From Nostoc sp. NMS4 (GTDB lineage: Bacteria > Cyanobacteriota > Cyanobacteriia > Cyanobacteriales > Nostocaceae): a stretch of 32,250 nt of DNA. Shown one piece after another: positions 7,877 through 14,271 of the stretch (position 1 is the stretch's first letter; every line of letters begins with the position of its first letter). The stretch is from contig NZ_JABXKI010000209.1 of the NCBI RefSeq assembly GCF_017115095.1, forward strand, positions 1 to 32,250, read 5' to 3'. Below the pieces are notes generated by a model. It worked only from the letters and a program-made list of their open reading frames with translations. It searched no databases and was not told the origin of the DNA. The position numbers and the translations under genes are program-made.

Positions 7877-8137
7877 ATGCCAGACTCATTAATGTATCAG
7901 CAGGATCATTTTGTTGTTCTAGAAACAAATCAACCAGAACAATTTATGACCATCTCAGAGTTATTAGAAAAACTCAAAACAACTCTTCAAAAACTCATAA
8001 TTAAAGATTTGCCACCTGACCTGCAAAAGTTTGATAATTTGGAAGCTCAAGCACAATATTTACTTGACACTAGCTGCGAATTAGATATTGGCCCTGGGCA
8101 ATATTTACAGTGGTATGCAGTTCGTTTAGAAAAGTAA
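7877..8137 (+). CDS. CRR7-family protein (NDH-1 complex factor)
   Basis: An 86-residue soluble protein matching the chlororespiratory reduction 7 family. In plants CRR7 is needed to accumulate the chloroplast NAD(P)H dehydrogenase-like complex used in cyclic electron flow; the cyanobacterial form is inferred to serve the related NDH-1. Shared features with the plant protein are the start DHFVVLETNQPEQF, the middle LPPDLQKFDNLEAQAQYL and the tail SCELDIGPGQ...QWYAVRLEK. Full length for the family and no transit peptide, as expected. A second in-frame ATG lies five codons downstream. A short hairpin follows 60 nt after the stop. It appears to be a single-gene unit. Confidence 0.8.
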   Translation: MPDSLMYQQDHFVVLETNQPEQFMTISELLEKLKTTLQKLIIKDLPPDLQKFDNLEAQAQYLLDTSCELDIGPGQYLQWYAVRLEK

Positions 8138-8196
8138 CTTTATCGTAAATGCTTAAGATAATACCAAAAAATATTAAGCAGAAATTGATGCTCAGA

Positions 8197-8223
8197 TCCC
8201 CGAATTCTTGAATAAATCGGGGA
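8197..8223 (+). terminator. Hairpin after CRR7 gene
   Basis: TCCCCGA (8197-8203) and TCGGGGA (8217-8223) form a 7-bp GC-rich stem with a 13-nt loop. There is no T-run after it, so it is a weak terminator candidate or an mRNA 3'-end stabiliser. Confidence 0.4.
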
Positions 8224-8380
8224 GCTAAATTCTGGTTAAGGGAATTCTAAAAATAACAATTAATAATTCATAATTCCTAGCTAAAGATACTGTACGCTAG
8301 CCCACATACTGATCAAAAGTTTAATAGTCAATAAGACAATTGAGAGTAAAGAGCTAAGTAGCTAGACGTAAATAAATTAA

Positions 8381-8501
8381 AGTTTGTAGTGAGTTAGCGC
8401 GGTCTTGAGGGTTTCCCCCATGAGCGACTAACTTTCCCGTTGGGTAAGGACTTTAGTCCTAATAATCCTTGCTTTGAGCGATAAATCGCTCACTACGAAC
8501 T
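8381..8501. mobile_element. MITE-like 121-bp element with 13-bp terminal inverted repeats
   Basis: Ends are AGTTTGTAGTGAG (8381-8393) and CTCACTACGAACT (8489-8501), inverted with one mismatch. Inside is a perfect palindrome AGGACTTTAGTCCT (near 8448-8461) and a second partial inversion around GAGCGATAAATCGCTC at the right end. It has no coding capacity. The structure suggests a non-autonomous transposon or a highly folded dispersed repeat of a type common in Nostocales. No target-site duplication is obvious. Confidence 0.6.
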
Positions 8502-8598
8502 AGGATGTAATTATGAATTATCAGTTATTTTGACTGTTGCAAAAATATGGATAACAACAAGCCATAAAGGGATGAAGTTTGGGTAACGATAATTTTTG

Positions 8599-9168
8599 CT
8601 ATTGACTATTGACTAGTGATTCTTTTTGAGTATTGATTAGCGCTAGCTCAATTGTATCTTCAGATGGCTGGGTTATTTGAACTTCCAATCCTGGTCCAAA
8701 ATAACTAGTCATTTTTTCATGCTTTTTTTGCCACACATCAATTGGTATTAGCGGTGAATCAAATTCTAAAATTAGGGCATAATTCCCATTAACTTCTGTT
8801 TCTCGCAACCCTGTGACTGTTGGCCGTTCCTGGTCTGTGGGACTCAAACCCAAAAAAGAAAGTGTTGTATCTAGATGAGCATCTTGACCGTAGCAATATC
8901 GGGTGATGTCTTTGCGAATTTTATTTTGAGTATCAGTTGCTTGTTGCTGGCGCAGTATCAATGCTGACGGTGACGTAGTTTGAGTAAATGGTACGGGCTT
9001 AAGTTCATTAGCTTTTAGCGCCAGCCCTCCCAATAATAGAGGAATCCCGTAAAAAAATCCGACAAGGTTGAGTGTGGCATTATTATCAGCATAGGCGACG
9101 AAGCCAATGATGGTTAATATGCCGCCGATAGTTAAACCGAGTGTTCCCAAAGAAATTTGGCGTAGCAT
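8599..9168 (-). CDS. DUF2854 membrane protein, cyanobacterial/plastid family
   Basis: A 189-residue protein. Two hydrophobic segments at about 7-27 and 34-50 (LGLTIGGILTIIGFVAY; LVGFFYGIPLLLGGLAL) anchor it in a membrane. The soluble remainder contains conserved blocks: RQQQATDTQNKIRKDITRY, YGQDAHLDTTLSFLGL, ERPTVTGLRETEVNGNYAL and SYFGPGLEVQI. I recognise this as DUF2854, found in cyanobacteria and plant chloroplasts, with no established biochemical function. The start ATG 9168 gives the usual MLRQISLGTLGL N terminus. It is a single-gene unit divergent from the candidate RNA and small gene upstream. Confidence 0.85.
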   Translation of the reverse strand: MLRQISLGTLGLTIGGILTIIGFVAYADNNATLNLVGFFYGIPLLLGGLALKANELKPVPFTQTTSPSALILRQQQATDTQNKIRKDITRYCYGQDAHLDTTLSFLGLSPTDQERPTVTGLRETEVNGNYALILEFDSPLIPIDVWQKKHEKMTSYFGPGLEVQITQPSEDTIELALINTQKESLVNSQ

Positions 9169-9256
9169 GAGCTTAAATTAGTATAAAGTCTGAATACCTT
9201 AGTTTTATTATCATCGGCTATAAGCAACAAATTAGGAAAGAACATCTTCTTCCCCA

Positions 9257-9463
9257 GGTGGTAGTATTCAAATAACTCTAAATTGCTATATTAAGGTGGT
9301 TGGAAACCGCACGCCAGTTACTAAAGAGCGGGAACCGCCAAGAGCCAGTGTGTCAGGCATTACCACCCAACGCACTGGCTAGCTAATGATGGGTTAGACC
9401 CTGATCAATTCGGCAACGGTTTCATGACCTTCGCCCTGGCTCTAAATTGACTACTAAAGGCGT
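9257..9463 (+). ncRNA. Candidate structured RNA or leader, identity unknown
   Basis: About 200 nt of non-coding DNA rich in long-range pairings. GAAACCG 9303-9309 pairs with CGGTTTC 9417-9423; AGCCAGTG 9343-9350 with CACTGGCT 9373-9380; the same left arm, as AGAGCCAG 9341-9348, can instead pair with CTGGCTCT 9436-9443; GCGG 9328-9331 closes a GAA loop with CCGC 9335-9338; GGGT/ACCC 9391-9401; GGTGGTA 9257-9263 with TACCACC 9361-9367. Two mutually exclusive 8-bp stems recall a switching leader. It lies 70 nt upstream of the 57-aa gene at 9534. It does not match any riboswitch consensus I know. It could also be the end of a decayed mobile element. Strand is uncertain. Confidence 0.35.
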
Positions 9464-9533
9464 ATAGTGTTCCAGAATATTAGATTTTGAGTTAACTTTA
9501 AATTTAAAGGTAGTTAAAGATAGGAAAAAAATA

Positions 9534-9707
9534 ATGGATTTACAGACTATAAAAGAAAGAATTGTCGCAGTTCAAAGTAAACGCGATTACCTATTAAGCT
9601 TACTGGAGCAACCAAACCTGGGAACTTTGAGAATTGACGTAAATCAGGCTTTGGAAGAATTGGATGAATTAATTGATGAATTTAGACGCACCATTCCGGT
9701 AGAGTAG
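9534..9707 (+). CDS. Small helical protein, 57 aa, unknown function
   Basis: Translation starts MDLQTIKERIVAVQSKRD and ends ...LDELIDEFRRTIPVE. A TAGGA-like purine stretch precedes ATG. Charged and leucine residues are spaced as in a two-helix coiled-coil hairpin (QTIKERIVAVQSKRDYLLSLL and VNQALEELDELIDEF), with NLGTLRID as the turn. Strong support for its being real is the intrinsic terminator 16 nt after the stop. It probably acts as a small cytoplasmic adaptor or regulator, but that is inference. The leader upstream contains the candidate structured RNA. Confidence 0.65.
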   Translation: MDLQTIKERIVAVQSKRDYLLSLLEQPNLGTLRIDVNQALEELDELIDEFRRTIPVE

Positions 9708-9723
9708 AAATTATCAAAAATTG

Positions 9724-9763
9724 CGTCGGTTTAACCCCAACTTCAGGCTATACCGACGTTTTT
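9724..9763 (+). terminator. Intrinsic terminator, probably bidirectional
   Basis: CGTCGGT (9724-9730) pairs with ACCGACG (9752-9758), then TTTTT at 9759-9763. Read on the minus strand the stem is followed by CAATTTTTG, so it can also end the convergent receiver gene at 9836. Confidence 0.8.
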
Positions 9764-9835
9764 CAGTATTATCATGTCTTCAAATCCCCAGAATTTAACT
9801 AAGCTTAAGTTGGCAAAGTAACATCACTGCATCAT

Positions 9836-10252
9836 TTACCCTGCCACTGAACCATCTCCTGCACGCTTACCTAACTGCCTAACTAAGGCAATAAGTTCGT
9901 TTGTAGGTACATCTTTCTTACAAACGTCATCAAAGCTAGACATTGCCTTTTTCCCCTGAAAATTCACGTCTTCCACTGAGGAGTAAGCAAGAATCTGGGT
10001 GTTGGGAGATATAGCTTTAATGCGACTAGACGCATTCCAGCCATCCATGACTGGCATTTGTAAATCTAAAACAATTACGTCAGGATGGCAACGTTTAACC
10101 ATTTCTATAGCTTCTTCACCATTACTGGCTAAACCTACTACTTGAATATTTTCCTGGCAAGAAAAAACCAATTGTAAGGTTAAACGAGTCAGTTCGTGGT
10201 CATCAACTACTAAAACACGCAAGGTAGAAAGCTCGCAGGATAACATTAACAT
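9836..10252 (-). CDS. Stand-alone response-regulator receiver, NarL-like
   Basis: A 138-residue receiver domain with no output domain. Acidic pocket VVDDHE at about 15-20, phospho-acceptor Asp63 (VLDLQMPVMDG), conserved Ser91 (AYSS) and Lys112 (CKKD). The DDHELTRLTLQ and MPVMDGW patterns resemble NarL/FixJ receivers, but the protein stops where a LuxR-type helix-turn-helix would begin. It therefore probably acts through protein contacts or as a phosphate relay. It lies 199 bp downstream of ppk on the same strand, with no obvious terminator between, so partial co-transcription is possible. Start ATG 10252 or 10246 cannot be separated by ribosome sites. Confidence 0.88.
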   Translation of the reverse strand: MLMLSCELSTLRVLVVDDHELTRLTLQLVFSCQENIQVVGLASNGEEAIEMVKRCHPDVIVLDLQMPVMDGWNASSRIKAISPNTQILAYSSVEDVNFQGKKAMSSFDDVCKKDVPTNELIALVRQLGKRAGDGSVAG

Positions 10253-10451
10253 TGAGGGGAAAGATAAATTTGTTTAGAATAACCCCTCCAGTTTATGAGA
10301 ACAAGTGCCAGCACTGACTCTATCCTATGGTTGAATAACTTGTGTGAACCGATGACAAACAACTCAGACAACTGCTCAAAAAATTCAATTTTTCCAAAAA
10401 AAACTAAGTTGAGCTAGTTGTCAAGGTGGAAATAACTTATTTTTTAATCAA

Positions 10452-12623
10452 TCAGCTTGGGACTGCACCAGTTGAGCGTAATACCATGTTCATGAGAATT
10501 TTTTGGGAATTGGCTTCTGGAGAATCATCATAAGGACGGCGTTGAATGTAAGTACCATCGGCTTGTAATTCCCAAGCTTGACGATTATCTGCGAGCATAA
10601 TTCCCATAATTTCTTGCAAATCTTTAGCAATATCTGGGTCTTTGACTGGGGTAATTACTTCGACTCGACGATCTAGGTTGCGGCGCATCCAGTCAGCACT
10701 GCCGATAAAAATTTCCTCCTGTGTATTGTTGTGAAAATAAAAAATCCGAGAGTGTTCTAAAAAGCGACCGACAATGCTGATTATATGAATGTTTTCACTA
10801 ATGTCTTTGAGTCCTGGGCGCAAACAACAAACGCCCCTGACAATTAAATCAATTTGCACTCCGGCGCGGGAAGCTTCGTATAGAGTGGCGATAATTTCTG
10901 GATCGACTAGGGAATTCATTTTGGCGACAATCCGTCCAGAAAATCCATTTTGAACATTTTCGATTTCGCGGTGAATTAGTGCCAAAAAGCGATCGCGCAT
11001 ATTCACAGGTGCAACCAGCAACTCTCGATAAACCTTTTGCAGGGAGTATCCTGTTAAGAAATTAAATAAATCTGTGATATCAGCACCCAATTCTTCACGG
11101 CAACTAAACAATCCCAAATCTGTATACAGTCGTGCAGTTTTAGGGTTATAATTACCAGTCCCAATATGTACGTAGCGACGTATGCGGTCTTTTTCGCGCC
11201 GTACCACCATGACGGTTTTACTATGGGTTTTTAGCCCGACTAAACCATAGACGACATGAACTCCAACTCTTTCTAATCGTCTTGCCCAGTAAATATTATT
11301 TTCCTCATCAAATCGCGCCTTTAATTCCACCAGCACAGATACTTGTTTGCCATTTTCGGCAGCAGCAATTAAAGCGTTGACGATGGGCGAGTCACCAGAA
11401 GTCCGGTAAAGGGTCATCTTGATGGCTAACACATTCGAGTCATAAGCAGCATGGGTAATAAAGCGGACAACTGTTTCCGAAAAGGATTGATAGGGATGGT
11501 GTACTAGCAAATCCTTTTCTCGAATCACAGCAAAAAAGTCTTTTCCTTCGTCCGTTTCTAGAACATCTGGGTCTAAACTGGGTTCCCTCAACCTTTGTAG
11601 GCGTAATGGTACAACAGATTGGCGTGGTGGATCTTTGAGTTCTGGCAGTGGCAAGGACATAAAGTACATCAAATCCCGCAGTCCCAAAAGTCCATCTACT
11701 TCGTAAAGATCGCTTTCTGTTAATTCCAGATCGTGCAATAAGCGCGATCGCACTATTTCAGGAGTCTGAGATTGAATTTCTAGCCGAACTGGACTCCCAC
11801 CCAGCCGCCGTTTTCGCAATTCTTGTTCGATCGCTAATAATAAGTCATCTGCCTCATCTTCTTCTAAGACCAAATCGGCATCACGGGTAATGCGGAATGG
11901 ATGATATTCTTGAATGTTCATCCCTGGAAATAGAGATTCTAAGTTATGAGCGATCGCTTGTTCTAAAGGTACTCCTGTCCAGTGGGCAGGTTTTTCGCTG
12001 TTCTGATCTCCCAACTCAGGCGGTATCGGTAGAAATCGTGGTAGAACACTAGGGACTTTGATTCTGGCAAAAAATTCTTCTTCCGTGTCAGGGTTCTTGA
12101 CCACAACAGCCAGATTTAAACTGAGATTAGAAATAAAAGGAAAGGGATGACTAGGATCGACAGCCAGAGGAGTCAAAACTGGAAAGATTTGTTCCTCAAA
12201 ATAGCTGTTGAGATGAGTCCGCTGCTTTTGATTCAAATCTATATAATTCAGAATATGAATGCCATGATTTACCAGTAGAGGACGAAGTACTTGCTCAAAA
12301 TGTTGGTGCTGTTTATTGACGTGGGGAATGAGGGTAGACCTAATATCGTCTAGCTGTTGTTGTGGTGTGCGACCATCGGGAGTCAACAGGCTAACTTTTG
12401 CTTCTACTTGTTGCTTTAAACCAGCAACCCGCACCATGAAAAACTCATCCAAATTAGAGTTAAAGATTCCCAAAAATTTGAGGCGTTCTAGAAGAGGCGT
12501 GCGAGCGTCACAGGCTTCATGTAAAACTCTGGCATTAAATTCTAACCAGCTTAACTCCCGGTTAAGATAATATTGTGGATCGCTGAGATTTATAGGGATA
12601 GAGCTTTTCTTAGATTTTGCCAT
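10452..12623 (-). CDS. ppk: Polyphosphate kinase 1
   Basis: A 723-residue enzyme that reversibly polymerises the ATP gamma-phosphate into polyphosphate, the phosphate store of cyanobacteria. The N domain starts with the family signature YLNRELSWLEFNARVL (19-34). The phosphorylated histidine is His467 (LKTHSKT); the second conserved histidine His486 lies in HIGTGNYN, 19 residues later as in the E. coli enzyme. His624 (EHSRIFYFHN) lies 157 residues after His467, the same spacing as the E. coli H435/H592 pair. TARLYTDLGLF and GSADWMRRNLDRRVE further support PPK1. The length is normal and nothing is missing. Start ATG 12623 gives a short basic lead before the conserved domain. Confidence 0.97.
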   Translation of the reverse strand: MAKSKKSSIPINLSDPQYYLNRELSWLEFNARVLHEACDARTPLLERLKFLGIFNSNLDEFFMVRVAGLKQQVEAKVSLLTPDGRTPQQQLDDIRSTLIPHVNKQHQHFEQVLRPLLVNHGIHILNYIDLNQKQRTHLNSYFEEQIFPVLTPLAVDPSHPFPFISNLSLNLAVVVKNPDTEEEFFARIKVPSVLPRFLPIPPELGDQNSEKPAHWTGVPLEQAIAHNLESLFPGMNIQEYHPFRITRDADLVLEEDEADDLLLAIEQELRKRRLGGSPVRLEIQSQTPEIVRSRLLHDLELTESDLYEVDGLLGLRDLMYFMSLPLPELKDPPRQSVVPLRLQRLREPSLDPDVLETDEGKDFFAVIREKDLLVHHPYQSFSETVVRFITHAAYDSNVLAIKMTLYRTSGDSPIVNALIAAAENGKQVSVLVELKARFDEENNIYWARRLERVGVHVVYGLVGLKTHSKTVMVVRREKDRIRRYVHIGTGNYNPKTARLYTDLGLFSCREELGADITDLFNFLTGYSLQKVYRELLVAPVNMRDRFLALIHREIENVQNGFSGRIVAKMNSLVDPEIIATLYEASRAGVQIDLIVRGVCCLRPGLKDISENIHIISIVGRFLEHSRIFYFHNNTQEEIFIGSADWMRRNLDRRVEVITPVKDPDIAKDLQEIMGIMLADNRQAWELQADGTYIQRRPYDDSPEANSQKILMNMVLRSTGAVPS

Positions 12624-12764
12624 AATGACTTAAAGGCCGGCAGATGTAGCCCATTGAACTGGGGGACAATAAACATAGTAATTTAAATGGTGCTTGAGCA
12701 GAACGCTGAGGCAATTTTTGGCTAACATTGATTCTCTACCTCGCTACTGGTAAAGAACAGTTAT

Positions 12765-12873
12765 CTCGTTCCCATGCTTTGCATGGGAATGGTTTATTAG
12801 GGGCTGCTGCCTCTAGTCAGACATTGAGTCAGAGACTCAATGAATGCATTCCCAGTCGGAGACTGGGAACGAG
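12765..12873. repeat. 109-bp multi-hairpin element with CTCGTTCCCA ends
   Basis: Terminal inverted repeats CTCGTTCCCA (12765-12774) and TGGGAACGAG (12864-12873) are perfect. Inside are three local hairpins: CCCATGC/GCATGGG with loop TTT at the left; CATTGAGTC/GACTCAATG (12822-12830/12834-12842) with loop AGA; and TTCCCAGTC/GACTGGGAA with loop GGA at the right. It has no coding potential. CGTTCCCAGTC-type hairpins are frequent dispersed repeats in cyanobacteria; here two of them bracket a third, giving a MITE-like unit. Confidence 0.65.
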
Positions 12874-13014
12874 GAACCACCCAACCTATAAGTAGATTTT
12901 ATAGCCGTTTTCAACTTTGTGGAATATGGTATGGGCGTATAGACAAAATATTGCATCCATACAATAACTGCGGTCAGCCTGGGCATTCAAATCCTTGCCC
13001 ACAGCATATTAACC

Positions 13015-13179
13015 ATGAAGATGCACTTAAGATTTAGCAAAGATATAACAGAGGGATTTCTGACAACTTGTGACGAATTATTAAGCAGTCTTTACAAAGA
13101 ATTTAGGTGTTGTGAGCGGTCTAAAGCCTTACCTCCAGTGCTTTCTGAACTTGGTTTTAGACAAGAGGAGGTTTGGTAA
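13015..13179 (+). CDS. Weak 54-aa open frame, unknown
   Basis: ATG 13015 (or 13021) opens a frame MKMHLRFSKDITEGFLTT..., ending SELGFRQEEVW. The composition is plausible for a small soluble protein, but there is no recognised family and no clear ribosome site. It may be a real small gene or chance in a stretch of remnants. Confidence 0.25.
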   Translation: MKMHLRFSKDITEGFLTTCDELLSSLYKEFRCCERSKALPPVLSELGFRQEEVW

Positions 13180-13413
13180 GCATTGCGACAACTTCCATAC
13201 AGGCATTAAGTAAATACAAGCCTTGCTGTAACTCGGTTTTTATTAGGTTTGTTAACCTTTTTTTAGATCCGCACTAATAGTTCAATCTATTATTTTTTTA
13301 ATTTATGACCTGTAATATTTTGAAAAAATACAGTATTATTACTGAGATGTTTCTGCCATAGCAATGGTTATATTAAAAACGCAAAGGTAAACAACACGAG
13401 GAGTTTGTTAATC

Positions 13414-13842
13414 ATGAAAATTTCTGCGATCGTTAAAGGAAGCATCTGCTTGTTAGGTTTGGTTGGCGTTGGTAATATCCTGTCTGCACCAGCAAGTGCA
13501 GGTCAAGCAACAGCCCGTGGTGCTGTAACTATTGTTAGAGCTTCAGGCGCTTCTGTTAGTGTTAGTGGTGAATTAGCTTTGCCTCAAAATGGTTACTACG
13601 ATCAGGCTTTAACCATTACACCTACCTATGGCGGCGCATCAACTACTGATGATGAAACCATAACTGATTTGAAAGTAGATCCAGGCACACCTAACGTTAC
13701 TTTGCTTACTGCTAGCAGCAATCCTTTCGTCACTTCAGCAGCAGCAGCCTTAGACGCAGCTACAACTGCTGGTAACATTGGCGCACAAGCAGCTATTATT
13801 CGCGCTGGTGCTGGTGTTAATGGTTTAGGCGGTTTAGAATAG
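13414..13842 (+). CDS. Small secreted protein, unknown function
   Basis: A 142-residue protein. GAGGAG at 13398-13403 sets ATG 13414 as the start, rather than an in-frame TTG 9 nt upstream. Residues 1-32 are a classic signal peptide (MKISAIVKG, hydrophobic core, cut near SAPASA), so it is exported. The mature part is short, acidic and Ala/Gly/Thr/Val-rich: SGASVSVSGELALPQNGYYDQ, then TPTYGGASTTDDETITD, ending in an Ala/Gly-rich tail AGAGVNGLGG. There is no Cys, no metal motif and no transmembrane segment after the signal. The beta-rich, low-complexity character suggests a cell-surface or matrix protein, but that is inference. A very strong terminator follows. Confidence 0.8.
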   Translation: MKISAIVKGSICLLGLVGVGNILSAPASAGQATARGAVTIVRASGASVSVSGELALPQNGYYDQALTITPTYGGASTTDDETITDLKVDPGTPNVTLLTASSNPFVTSAAAALDAATTAGNIGAQAAIIRAGAGVNGLGGLE

Positions 13843-13922
13843 ATTAAGTTTTTGCTTTTGCCTTGTAAGTACTGACAAAATTTTTAGCAACTGACAGAAC
13901 AGTTGAATAAATCAATAGATTC

Positions 13923-13959
13923 TAGGGAAGAGAAATAGCAATGCTATATCTCTTCCCTA
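13923..13959 (+). terminator. Long hairpin terminator after secreted-protein gene
   Basis: TAGGGAAGAGA (13923-13933) pairs with TCTCTTCCCTA (13949-13959); after one A-A mismatch the stem continues ATAGC/GCTAT around a 3-nt loop. It is followed by TATTTATGTTTG. It lies 80 nt after the stop codon. Confidence 0.75.
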
Positions 13960-14006
13960 TATTTATGTTTGTATACATGATATAGGACTAGTACCGCAAG
14001 GCGGAA

Positions 14007-14036
14007 TTCAAAATTCAAAATTCAAAATTCAAAATG
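14007..14036. repeat. ATTCAAA heptamer array
   Basis: Four tandem ATTCAAA units in the gap between the secreted-protein gene and the photoreceptor kinase gene. The same heptamer class appears inside the kinase coding sequence at about 16250-16281. Confidence 0.85.
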
Positions 14037-14067
14037 AGTACAGTCTACGCAAAATAGTGCATTAGAC

Positions 14068-14103
14068 GTAGGTTGGGTGGAGGCTTTGCGTAACCCAACC
14101 TAC
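14068..14103. repeat. Palindromic repeat, GTAGGTTGGGT class
   Basis: GTAGGTTGGGT (14068-14078) and ACCCAACCTAC (14093-14103) form a perfect 11-bp stem with a 14-nt loop. This is a known type of dispersed palindromic repeat in many bacteria, cyanobacteria included. It lies 169 nt before the kinase start. Confidence 0.75.
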
Positions 14104-14271
14104 AATTTTTTTGCAACTCTTAGGTTGAGGAAGAAAACTCAACCTGTAAATCTTTTATTTTTTCAGAGTAATAAAAACGGTTAGATTAAAAGTTGGACAT
14201 AGCGTTAAGCTATTTATCAAGTAGTCAAACTGTTGACTATATATCACATTGAGATTTGTTAAAAAAAGTTA

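Larger units (their letters stand above)
12624..13404. other. Intergenic region with folded repeat
   Basis: Holds the ppk upstream region, a multi-hairpin repeat at 12765-12873 and one weak short frame at 13015-13179. Frames across 12840-13037 are made of repeat sequence and are not credible genes. The promoter of the secreted-protein gene at 13414 must lie at the right end, which is AT-rich. Confidence 0.5.

Noticed and set aside
12840-13037. 65-residue plus-strand frame
   Set aside because: Starts inside the hairpin repeat at 12765-12873 and has no family-like sequence.
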